From NCBI RefSeq assembly GCF_002973525.1, contig NZ_PVEN01000021.1, forward strand, positions 57,179 to 121,178: a stretch of 64,000 bases of DNA, given 5' to 3'. Position 1 is the stretch's first letter; each line of letters begins with the position of its first letter. This stretch comes from Paraburkholderia sp. BL21I4N1. Lineage in GTDB: Bacteria; Pseudomonadota; Gammaproteobacteria; Burkholderiales; Burkholderiaceae. Shown here piece by piece: positions 7,223 through 14,884 of the stretch. Position numbers and translations under genes: made by a program. The notes under the pieces are model-generated. The model had not been told where the DNA came from. It saw only the letters and a program-made list of their open reading frames with translations, and made no database searches.

Positions 7223-9130
7223 ATGCAAGAAAACCCATCCGCGCCGTTGGATACAGGCACGGGCGCGGCCGCGGATACGCCCAACGGCCTGTTCGCCGAC
7301 GCCGGCGCGCCCGCGCAACCGGCCCCGCCCACCACATCAGGCCGCCCCGCCGATCGCGGCGCGCGGCGCTGGCGCGCGCTTGCCAAGGCGCGCCCGTTGC
7401 GCTGGGTCGTCGCGCTGGCCATTCTGTGCGCATGGATTTTGCCCGGCATCCTCGGTCATGAACCGTGGAAACAGGACGAGACCTACACCTTCGGCATCAT
7501 CCAGCACATGCTCGACACCGGCGATCTGGTGGTGCCGACCAACGCCGGTCAGCCCTTCGTCGAAAAGCCGCCAATCTATGACTGGGTCGCCGCCGGACTG
7601 GCATGGATGTTCGGCCGCTACCTGCCCTTGCACGACGCGGCGCGTCTGGCCAGCGCACTGTTCGCCGCCCTGACCGTCTACTACACCGCGCGCGTCGCAC
7701 GTCGCGCGGTGAACGCGGCGAGCTGGTTCGATCTGCGCGTGATCGGCACGCTCGCGTTGTTCGCCAGCACGCTGGTGGTCGTCAAGCACGTGCACGACAT
7801 GATGACGGACGTCGCACTGATGGCCGGCGCGGCGCTCGGCTTCTGCGGACTATTCGAACTGGTGCTGGTGCATTTGCGCGACGAGGCTCGTCTGTTGCCG
7901 GTCGACGTGCGTCGCCGGCGCGACGCGGTGCGCAGTGCCGCGGCCATGTTCGGTGCGGGCGTCGGCGTGTCGCTGCTGGCCAAGGGGCTATTCGTGCCGC
8001 TGGTGTTCGGCGCGACGACCTTCGCGGTGCTGGTGCTGTATCCGGCTTGCCGCAGCCGCAGCTTCGCGGGCGCGCTCGGCCTCGCCGCGCTAGTCTGCGC
8101 GCCGTTCGCGCTGATCTGGCCGATCTGCTTCTATCTGCGCTCCGAGCCGCTCTTCATGGTGTGGCTGTGGGATAACAACGTCGGGCGCTTTTTCGGTTTT
8201 TCGGTGGCGCAACTCGGCTCCGAAAGCGAGAGCCGGCTATTCGTATTGCGCACCGTATTGACCGTCGGCTTTCCCGTGGCGCCGCTGGCCCTGGCTGCGT
8301 TGATCGGCGGCGCATGGCGGCGTTGGCGCGATCCGCGCGTGGCGCTGCCGACGATCTTCGCGTGCACGGGTTTCGCCGTGCTGCAAAGCTCGGCGACGAT
8401 CCGCGAGCTGTACATTCTGCCGTTCATCGCCCCGCTCGCGCTGCTGGCCATGCAGGGCGTCGAACGGCTGCCGCGCCGTCTGCATACGGTCTGGGACATG
8501 ACGAGCCGCGTGCTTTTCGGCAGCACGGCGGCGCTCGCATGGATCGTCTGGTCGATCATGAGCAATCCGGCGAACACGCATGCGTCGCTGCACTGGCTCG
8601 GCCGCTGGCTGCCGCTCGATTGGGTGCTACCGGTCAAGCCCGGCCTGATCGCCGCTGCTCTGGCCATGACGCTCGGCTGGCTGTGGCTGCTGCCGGTATT
8701 CAAGTTCGCCGGCAAATGGCGCGGCGTGCTGAGCTGGTGCGCCGGCGCGATTTTGGCGTGGGGGCTGATAAGCACGCTGCTGTTGCCGTGGCTCGACTAC
8801 GGCAAGAGCTATCGCGCGGTGTTCGAAGACCTCGGCGCGAAGATGAATGTCGAGTGGAACGACGGCGACTGCATGGCGAGCAGCGCGCTCGGCGAATCCG
8901 AAGCGCCGATGCTGTACTACTACACCGGCATCGAGCATCAGCCAACGGCCGATACCCGCTCGACCGAGTGCACGTGGCTCATCATGCAAAGCCGTCGCGA
9001 CAACGCCAAAGCGCCGGAGGGCGACGACTGGCGCCTGTTCTGGTCAGGTGCGCGTCCGGGCGACACGGACGAGTTGCTGCGGGTGTTCGTGCGTACGCCG
9101 GCTGCCGAGGTGAGCGGCGGCGGAGACTGA
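7223..9130 (+). CDS. ArnT-like glycosyltransferase, family GT39/PMT-2
   Basis: 635 residues. After a Pro/Ala-rich cytoplasmic leader (~1-65) come about a dozen hydrophobic segments. The first periplasmic loop has the family motif GHEPWKQDETYTFG with the Asp-Glu pair, followed by QPFVEKPPIYDW (~115). This matches polyprenyl-phosphate-sugar transferases such as ArnT. Such enzymes move a sugar (for example aminoarabinose) from undecaprenyl phosphate onto lipid A or another envelope acceptor on the periplasmic side. The C-terminal soluble portion (~530-635) is short. No other arn genes are nearby, so the sugar donor and acceptor are unknown. It stands alone with its own upstream region. Confidence 0.85.
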   Translation: MQENPSAPLDTGTGAAADTPNGLFADAGAPAQPAPPTTSGRPADRGARRWRALAKARPLRWVVALAILCAWILPGILGHEPWKQDETYTFGIIQHMLDTGDLVVPTNAGQPFVEKPPIYDWVAAGLAWMFGRYLPLHDAARLASALFAALTVYYTARVARRAVNAASWFDLRVIGTLALFASTLVVVKHVHDMMTDVALMAGAALGFCGLFELVLVHLRDEARLLPVDVRRRRDAVRSAAAMFGAGVGVSLLAKGLFVPLVFGATTFAVLVLYPACRSRSFAGALGLAALVCAPFALIWPICFYLRSEPLFMVWLWDNNVGRFFGFSVAQLGSESESRLFVLRTVLTVGFPVAPLALAALIGGAWRRWRDPRVALPTIFACTGFAVLQSSATIRELYILPFIAPLALLAMQGVERLPRRLHTVWDMTSRVLFGSTAALAWIVWSIMSNPANTHASLHWLGRWLPLDWVLPVKPGLIAAALAMTLGWLWLLPVFKFAGKWRGVLSWCAGAILAWGLISTLLLPWLDYGKSYRAVFEDLGAKMNVEWNDGDCMASSALGESEAPMLYYYTGIEHQPTADTRSTECTWLIMQSRRDNAKAPEGDDWRLFWSGARPGDTDELLRVFVRTPAAEVSGGGD

Positions 9131-9147
9131 GGTGGCGCGGGGCGCGT

Positions 9148-9783
9148 TCAGAACGACGATCCCCGCGTCCGCAGAAACGCCAGCTCTTCTGCTGTCGACT
9201 CACGCCCCAGAACCGCATTGCGATGCGGAAAACGCCCGAACCGCTCGATGATCTCCGCATGCCGCACCGCGGAGCGGTAATACGATCCGCCCTGCGGCTC
9301 CGCTTTCAACCGTTCGAACAAACGCAGCGATTCGCGCTGGCTGTCGAGCGTTTCGTCGTGTTCAAACGGCAGATACGCGAACGCACGATGATGCGCATCC
9401 GGCAATACCCGGTCGGCACCGCTTGCAACCATTTGTCGCGCGATTTGCAACGCCCGGTGATCCGCAGCGAACGCACGTGGCGTATTGCGATGACAGTTGC
9501 GGGAGAACTGATCCAGCACAATGATCAGGGCCAGTGTGCCGAGCGGCGTTTGCGTCCAGTTGTCGAGCTGCGTTTCGCGCGCCGCTTCGATCAGCGTGCC
9601 GAAGCGCTCGCGCAGCAGCGTATCGAAAGCCTCGCTGCGGGAGAACCAGCGTTTGTGCGCGTGACCGAAGCCCGGCGCGCCCGGCGCGTCGAACCAGCAG
9701 TCGAGCACGGCGCGCGCTTCGGGCGCGAGCAACGCGTAGTCCGCGCACGCCGTCGCCGATGTCGCGCCGGAACCTTCAACCAT
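9148..9783 (-). CDS. DUF924 family protein
   Basis: 211 residues. Recognisable DUF924 features are the early VLDCWFDAP, KRWF near residue 44, the central TPLGTLALIIVLDQFSRN (~80-97) and FAYLPFEHDE (~137). The family is all-helical, resembles TPR-like folds, and has no established activity. The start codon overlaps the end of the truncated haemoglobin gene by 8 bases, so the two are translationally coupled. It is the last gene of the minus-strand run that begins with the DUF4126 gene. It ends 17 bases from the convergent ArnT-like gene. Confidence 0.88.
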   Translation of the reverse strand: MVEGSGATSATACADYALLAPEARAVLDCWFDAPGAPGFGHAHKRWFSRSEAFDTLLRERFGTLIEAARETQLDNWTQTPLGTLALIIVLDQFSRNCHRNTPRAFAADHRALQIARQMVASGADRVLPDAHHRAFAYLPFEHDETLDSQRESLRLFERLKAEPQGGSYYRSAVRHAEIIERFGRFPHRNAVLGRESTAEELAFLRTRGSSF

Positions 9784-10189
9784 TGCGGTTGCGCATCCAG
9801 TCGGCGGTTTCGAAGAACGAACCCAGCAGACGCTCGCGCAACGGTTCGTCCAGACCGATGTCCTGCATTGCCCACGCCATACACCTGAGCCATTGATCGC
9901 GCTCGCTCGACGCGATCGCGAACGGCAAATGCCGGGCCCGCAAACGCGGATGACCGAAGCGGCTAATGTAGTGATCCGGCCCGCCCATCCAGCCGCACAG
10001 AAACCAGAAAAACTTGTCGCGCGAACCGTCGAGCGATTCCGGGTGCAACGCCCGAATGCCGGCGAAGTCCGCCTCGAGATCCATCAGGTCATAAAACCGG
10101 TCGACCAGTTCGCGCACGCGCGCTTCGCCGCCTACCAGCTCGAAGGCCGTCGGCTGCGCCGCGGACACTTCGTCGTCAAGATCGCTCAT
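9776..10189 (-). CDS. Group II truncated haemoglobin
   Basis: 137 residues from ATG 10189 (a GTG six bases further out is possible). It has the compact 2-on-2 globin layout: FELVGGEARVRELVDRFYDL (helices A/B), KFFWFLCGWMGGP (CD/E region), the proximal His in RARHLPF (helix F) and a conserved Trp in ERDQWLRCM (helix G). The G8 Trp and the phenylalanine-rich CD region point to group II (trHbO). Such proteins bind O2 or NO and may act in oxygen or redox sensing or detoxification in the cytoplasm. The following DUF924 gene overlaps by 8 bases and the permease gene ends 20 bases upstream. Confidence 0.9.
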   Translation of the reverse strand: MSDLDDEVSAAQPTAFELVGGEARVRELVDRFYDLMDLEADFAGIRALHPESLDGSRDKFFWFLCGWMGGPDHYISRFGHPRLRARHLPFAIASSERDQWLRCMAWAMQDIGLDEPLRERLLGSFFETADWMRNRNG

Positions 10190-10215
10190 ACCCACTCGTC
10201 AAACAGAAAGAAAAT

Positions 10216-12798
10216 TCACGCGTCCCGCAGCGATTGCAACGCAGGCCGCGCCAACACATGTCGCAAGCTCAACCAGCCGCCGAGCCCGGCGCACGCGATA
10301 CCCGCCGCGATGCCCGCCGGCAGCACCCACGGATCGAAGCTCAGATAGAACTCGAACACACGGGTTGCCAAAACATAACCGATGATCTGCGCGCCGATCG
10401 CCGCCATCAACCCGGCCAGCGCGCCCACCGCGACGAACTCGGCGATCTGCACCGCGCGCACCTGGCGATGCGACGCCCCCAGCGCGCGCAGCAGCGCGGA
10501 TTCTCGCATACGCTCGTCGCGCGTGCCGGCCAGCGCCGCGTACAGCACCAGTACGCCCGCCGCGAGCGTGAACGCGAACAGGAATTGCACCGCGCCGATC
10601 ACCTGCTCCAGCACACGCTGCACCTGCGCGAGAATCGGCCCGGTATCGATCGCGGTGAGGTTCGGATAGGTGGCGATCAGGCCGTCGATCGTCGCCTGTT
10701 TGTCCGGCGGCAAATGGAAACTCGTAATGAACGTCGCGGGGAAATCCCGCAACGCGGCCGGCGGCATCAGCACGAAAAAGTTGACCTTGAACGAGCCCCA
10801 GTCGAGCTTGCGCACACTGGTCACCGGCGCCTCGACCTGCATGCCGGTCACGTCGAAGCGCAGCGTGTCGCCGGGTTTGACGTTGATCAGCTTGGCGAGC
10901 CCCTGCTCGATCGAAATCTGCGGCGCCGTCGCGTCGCCGTACCATTTGCCGGCGGCGAGCACGTTGTCGTCGGGCAGCTCGGACGTGTACGACAGATTGA
11001 ATTCGCGGTCCACGAGACGCTTGGCATCGTCGCCCTTGAACGAATCCGGATTGACCGGCTTGCCGTTGATCGCGATCAGCCGGCCGCGCACCATCGGCGA
11101 TAACTCGGTGCCGGTCACGCCGTGCGCGTTCAGATACTGCGTCACGACGTCACGCTGATCGGGTTGAATGTCGATGATGAATTCGTTCGGCGCATCGGGC
11201 GGCGTCGATTTGCGCCAGCCGGCCACGAGGTCGTTGCGTGTCATCGCGATCAGCAGCAGGCACATCAGGCCGATGCCGAGCGCGGTGATCTGCAGCGCGC
11301 TCGCGCCGCTGCGCCGTTCCAGCGACGCCAGCGCATAGCGCCAGCCGATTCCCGCATTGACGCGCTCGCTGCGCACGAGCCGCGCCGCCCCCCACAGCGC
11401 GACTCGCGCGATGCAGGCGAACACCAGCATGCCCCCCGCGAAACCACCCGCGACGATGCCGCCGAGTTTCAATTCGCCGGCCGCGATAATCAGCAATCCG
11501 GCGAACAGCGCAATACCGAGTGCGTACGCCGCCCACGCGGTACGCCCCGCTTCGCCCCATTCGCGGCGCAGCACGCGGACCGGCGGCACGCGCGTGAGTG
11601 GCAACAGCGGCGGCAACGCGAAGCCGAGCAACAGCACGAGACCGGCGGCGATGCCTTCGAGCATGGGCCAGATCGTCGGGTACGGCAGCACCACGTCGAT
11701 CAGCGCGCCGAGCCACGTGAGCAACGCCAGGTGACCGAGATAGCCGAGCACCACGCCGGCCAGACCGCCCACCAGGCCCAGGCCGGTGAATTCCAGAATG
11801 AACAGCGCGCGCAGCGTGGATTGACTGACGCCGAGGCAACGCATCGACGCACAACCGTCCAGATGACGTCGCATGTAGCGATGCGCGGCCATGGCGATCG
11901 CCACGGCTGCCAGCAGCGCCGTGAGCAGCGACACCAGCGTGAGGAAATGACTCGCGCGGTCGAGCGTCTGACGTACTTGCGGCTGGCCGTCCTGCAACGA
12001 TTCGAGCGCGACGCCGCGCATCTTGCCGCCGTCCACCCGCTCATGCGCGAACTGCGCGAAATTCGCCACCGAGGCATCTGCTCCCGCCACTAGCAGCCGG
12101 TAAGTCACGCGGCTGCCGTAGGCGACCAGACCGGTGGACGGCACATCGTCGGCACGCAGCATCAGGCGTGGAGAAAAATTGACGAACCCGAACCCACGAT
12201 CGAGTTCGCGCGTGATTACCGCGCCGATCGTGAAATCGCGGCTGCCCACCTTGACCTTATCGCCGACGTGCAGCTTCAAAGCGTCGAGCAGTGCCTGATC
12301 GACCCACACCGTGCCGGACGCCGGAATCGAACGCGTGGGATGGTCGGGCGCGCCGGGCGCCGGGGCGATCCGCAACTCGCCGCGCAGCGGATAACCGACC
12401 GACACCGCCTTGACGGCGGCGAGCCGCGAGACCGGCTGGGCGCCGGTCGAATTGACCATGCTGGGAAAGATCGCCGTGGTGGCGGTGTTCAGTCCAAGCG
12501 CCTTGGCTTGCTGACTGAATTGCGGGTCGACCGGATGATCGGCCCGCACGATGAAATCGGCGGCAATCATGCGCCGCGCGTCGCGCTCGAGCCCCTGATG
12601 CAGCCGGTCGGCCAGAATGCCCACGCTCGACAAGGCCGCGACGGCCAGTACCAGCGCCAGCAGCAGCATGGTCAGCTCGCCCGCCCGCCAGTCGCGCGCG
12701 GTCATGCGCAGCGCCTGACGCAACACCTCCATGCCGCTCAGCCCACGCGCTTTTGCCACGGCTGCGCGCGCCGTCGAACCCCGTACCGTTTCACTCAA
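10216..12798 (-). CDS. FtsX-like ABC transporter permease (YbbP type)
   Basis: About 860 residues. Two FtsX-type permease domains are visible, each preceded by or containing a large periplasmic (MacB-like) region. The first membrane segment follows MTARDWRAGELTMLLLA; later clusters of hydrophobic helices lie near residues ~270-430 and ~730-850. This family works in export or extraction of lipids or lipoproteins with a partner ATPase. TTG 12798 is preferred: it overlaps the DUF4126 stop (TTGA) and has AGGAG nine bases upstream. ATG 12732 is the next candidate. No ATPase gene lies beside it, which is unusual because YbbP normally pairs with YbbA. Confidence 0.85.
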   Translation of the reverse strand: MSETVRGSTARAAVAKARGLSGMEVLRQALRMTARDWRAGELTMLLLALVLAVAALSSVGILADRLHQGLERDARRMIAADFIVRADHPVDPQFSQQAKALGLNTATTAIFPSMVNSTGAQPVSRLAAVKAVSVGYPLRGELRIAPAPGAPDHPTRSIPASGTVWVDQALLDALKLHVGDKVKVGSRDFTIGAVITRELDRGFGFVNFSPRLMLRADDVPSTGLVAYGSRVTYRLLVAGADASVANFAQFAHERVDGGKMRGVALESLQDGQPQVRQTLDRASHFLTLVSLLTALLAAVAIAMAAHRYMRRHLDGCASMRCLGVSQSTLRALFILEFTGLGLVGGLAGVVLGYLGHLALLTWLGALIDVVLPYPTIWPMLEGIAAGLVLLLGFALPPLLPLTRVPPVRVLRREWGEAGRTAWAAYALGIALFAGLLIIAAGELKLGGIVAGGFAGGMLVFACIARVALWGAARLVRSERVNAGIGWRYALASLERRSGASALQITALGIGLMCLLLIAMTRNDLVAGWRKSTPPDAPNEFIIDIQPDQRDVVTQYLNAHGVTGTELSPMVRGRLIAINGKPVNPDSFKGDDAKRLVDREFNLSYTSELPDDNVLAAGKWYGDATAPQISIEQGLAKLINVKPGDTLRFDVTGMQVEAPVTSVRKLDWGSFKVNFFVLMPPAALRDFPATFITSFHLPPDKQATIDGLIATYPNLTAIDTGPILAQVQRVLEQVIGAVQFLFAFTLAAGVLVLYAALAGTRDERMRESALLRALGASHRQVRAVQIAEFVAVGALAGLMAAIGAQIIGYVLATRVFEFYLSFDPWVLPAGIAAGIACAGLGGWLSLRHVLARPALQSLRDA

Positions 12799-13406
12799 TC
12801 GTGCCTGCTCCTCGCAAAGCGCGACACCATATGCGTCGCCATGCCGCGAAAGCCGCCCTGCACGCCGCGCCACAGCCGCGGCAAGGCCCAGCCGGCCAGC
12901 ATCAGGAAGCCGACCATCAGCACCAGAAACGCGACCGGCACGAACAGCGCGAGCAGCATGCCGCCGAACACGAGGCCGTCTTCCGCGGTCGACGTGACCA
13001 CGTTCGACACCGGCTCCGGCGACAGATTGATCAGCGCGCGCGTACCGGCTTTAGCCAGATGCGCGGTGCCTGCCAGCGTGCCGCCCGCGAGCGCGGCGAC
13101 CGTCAGCAGCGCCGGATCGGCATGACCGAGCGCGCCGGCGGCCAGCACGGCGCCGGCCGGAATGCGAATGAACGTGTGGATCGCGTCCCACAGCGAATCG
13201 AACGCGGGAATCTTGTCGGCGAGGAATTCGGTGACGGTCAGTACACCCGCCACGCCGATCACCCAGGGCGACGACAGCGCGGACAGCGTATCGGGGAGAT
13301 GGATCAGGCCGAGGCGGGCGAACACGCCGGCCAGCAGGACCGTCAGATAGAGGCGCAGACCGCTGCCCCATGAGAGGCCCGCAGCGAGCGAAAGTGATTC
13401 AAGCAT
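12795..13406 (-). CDS. DUF4126 domain-containing membrane protein
   Basis: 203 residues from ATG 13406; the ORF is open for 40 further codons, but these look non-coding. The start MLESLSLAAGLSWGSGLRLY and the central GVLTVTEFLADKIPAFDSLWD match DUF4126. About five hydrophobic segments cover most of the protein, and the C-terminus is basic. The function is unknown. It is the first gene of the minus-strand run DUF4126-permease-trHb-DUF924, and its stop codon overlaps the proposed TTG start of the permease. Confidence 0.82.
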   Translation of the reverse strand: MLESLSLAAGLSWGSGLRLYLTVLLAGVFARLGLIHLPDTLSALSSPWVIGVAGVLTVTEFLADKIPAFDSLWDAIHTFIRIPAGAVLAAGALGHADPALLTVAALAGGTLAGTAHLAKAGTRALINLSPEPVSNVVTSTAEDGLVFGGMLLALFVPVAFLVLMVGFLMLAGWALPRLWRGVQGGFRGMATHMVSRFARSRHD

Positions 13407-13547
13407 GGCCGCCTCCGGGCGCGCTGTGCGTGCCGGGCGCTTCGACGGTAAAAAAGCAGGCGGAGCCGCCGTACCGAAGTCGTCAGACCCGCGCCAAGCC
13501 GGCCGCGCCAAGTAGGCCGCGGGCAATGTCAGGTTGGATTCGATCCC

Positions 13548-13553
13548 ATTATA
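13548..13553 (-). promoter_or_regulatory. Possible -10 element for the DUF4126 operon
   Basis: On the minus strand a perfect TATAAT lies ~140 bases before the DUF4126 start codon, preceded by TGGC. No good -35 is seen at the right distance. Position and strand fit the promoter of the four-gene minus-strand run. The rest of the gap between 13407 and 13696 holds no gene that I can support. Confidence 0.35.
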
Positions 13554-13696
13554 GCCACGTTAATTCGCAGAACGCAGAGACGTGAACAATTGGCGAATTC
13601 TAACGGGCCGAGTGGCGGGCGGATTAACGCGTTTTTAGCGTTTTTGAGGCAAATTGTAAGGTTTTTGGGACGCCCGCGCGGCGCCCCCTTGCCACC

Positions 13697-14017
13697 TCAA
13701 TGCCCCGACGACAGCTTCAACCCGATCAGCCCGATCACGATCAATGCGGCGCTGGCCACCCGCGCGACGGTCAACGCTTCGCCCATCATCACAATGCCGA
13801 AGATGAACGCGCCGACCGCGCCGATCCCCGTCCACACGGCGTAAGCGGTGCCGAGCGGCAGCTGGCGCATCGCCATGGCGAGCAGCACGAAGCTGCCGAG
13901 CGCGGTCACGATCGTGAACACGGACGGCCCAAGGCGGGTGAAACCTTCGGAGGTTTTAAGACCGGCGGCCCAAGCAACTTCGAGCAAACCGGCGATCAAC
14001 AAAAGAAACCAGGACAT
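13697..14017 (-). CDS. gdx: Guanidinium exporter Gdx (SugE), SMR family
   Basis: 106 residues, four membrane helices. The start MSWFLLLIAGLLEVAWAAGL contains the essential helix-1 Glu, and LPLGTAYAVWTGIGAVGAFI is the SugE/Gdx form of the SMR signature rather than the EmrE form. Gdx proteins export guanidinium in exchange for protons across the inner membrane as dual-topology dimers. GGAG stands seven bases before the ATG. The leader holds a guanidine-II riboswitch, which makes guanidinium the very likely substrate and argues against a general quaternary-ammonium drug pump. Confidence 0.93.
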   Translation of the reverse strand: MSWFLLLIAGLLEVAWAAGLKTSEGFTRLGPSVFTIVTALGSFVLLAMAMRQLPLGTAYAVWTGIGAVGAFIFGIVMMGEALTVARVASAALIVIGLIGLKLSSGH

Positions 14018-14038
14018 GAGACAACTCCATGGTCAGAT

Positions 14039-14082
14039 GGGGCCGTCCCCGTTGGTAGCGGATGCGTAAGGTCGTCCTTACG
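14039..14082 (-). promoter_or_regulatory. Guanidine-II (mini-ykkC) riboswitch
   Basis: Reading the minus strand, two short hairpins lie in tandem. The first is CGTAAGG-ACGA-CCTTACG (14082-14065) and the second is GGGG-ACGG-CCCC (14050-14039), joined by a 14-base linker. Each has a perfect stem and an ACGR tetraloop, which is the defining pattern of the guanidine-II class. Guanidinium binding lets the two loops dock and exposes the ribosome binding site. Here the GGAG of gdx lies 10 bases after hairpin 2, as expected for translational control. Confidence 0.9.
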
Positions 14083-14089
14083 ACCTGTA

Positions 14090-14095
14090 ATTATA
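14090..14095 (-). promoter_or_regulatory. -10 element of the gdx riboswitch transcript
   Basis: TATAAT on the minus strand ends 8 bases before the first riboswitch hairpin, so transcription would begin at about the base of that hairpin. No clear -35 is visible upstream. Confidence 0.5.
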
Positions 14096-14185
14096 TCAAA
14101 ATAGCCCGGGAGCCGCTCTCCGGGACGCCAGAAGCGGCTTCTCGCGCGGTTCCTGGCGCCGTCGGAACATTCCGTCAGCCCACCG

Positions 14186-14884
14186 TCAAACCGCCCCCAC
14201 CAGCCGGTAGCCAACGCCCGTTTCCGTGACGATATGCTCGGGCTGCGCAGGATCGCGCTCCAGCTTGCCGCGCAGATGCGCCATGTAAATGCGCAAATAG
14301 TGATGACTCTCGACATGCGACGGTCCCCACACATCGCGCAGCAGTTGCCGGTGCGTCAGCACGCGGCCGGCATGGCGCACCAGCGTCGCGAGCAGGCGGT
14401 ATTCGATCGGCGTCAGATGGATCGCCGCGCCGTCGCGGGTGACCTGGCGCAAGGCCAGATCCACCACCACCGCGCCGAAGCGCACCTGCGGCGATTCGTT
14501 CGCGCCGCCGTGATTGCGCCGCCGCATATGCGCGCGAATCCGCGCCAGCAACTCCGACACGCCGAACGGCTTGGTCAGGTAGTCGTCCGCGCCGGCATCG
14601 AGCGCGGCGACTTTCTCGCTCTCCTGAGTGCGCGCCGACAGCACGATCACCGGCAGTTCGCTCCAGCCGCGCAATTCGCGGATCACGTCGAGGCCGTCGG
14701 TATCGGGCAGGCCAAGATCGACGATCACCAGATCCGGTTTGCGGGTGGCCGCTTCGACCAGGCCCTGCTTGCCGGTTTCGGCGTCGTGCACGACGATGCC
14801 CTCGCCTTCCAGCGCCGTGCGCACGAAGCGGCGAATCTGTTTTTCGTCTTCGATCAGGACGACGGTGATGCTCGGGTCACTCAT
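14186..14884 (-). CDS. kdpE: Response regulator KdpE
   Basis: 232 residues, OmpR/PhoB type. The receiver domain (~1-120) has the acidic pair in VVLIEDEKQIRRF, the phospho-acceptor Asp in LVIVDLGLPDTDG and the Lys in LTKPFG. The winged-helix domain (~130-230) ends with ETGVGYRLVG. ATG 14884 gives the family-standard N-terminus and overlaps the end of kdpD by 8 bases, so translation is coupled. Phosphorylated by KdpD at low potassium or osmotic stress, it activates the kdpFABC promoter. A candidate site for it lies at 22770-22789. Confidence 0.95.
   Translation of the reverse strand: MSDPSITVVLIEDEKQIRRFVRTALEGEGIVVHDAETGKQGLVEAATRKPDLVIVDLGLPDTDGLDVIRELRGWSELPVIVLSARTQESEKVAALDAGADDYLTKPFGVSELLARIRAHMRRRNHGGANESPQVRFGAVVVDLALRQVTRDGAAIHLTPIEYRLLATLVRHAGRVLTHRQLLRDVWGPSHVESHHYLRIYMAHLRGKLERDPAQPEHIVTETGVGYRLVGAV

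Noticed and set aside
8314..9888. 524-codon plus-strand ORF spanning the end of the ArnT-like gene and into the DUF924 gene
   Set aside because: It overlaps two well-supported genes in other frames and has shadow-type Arg/Ala composition.
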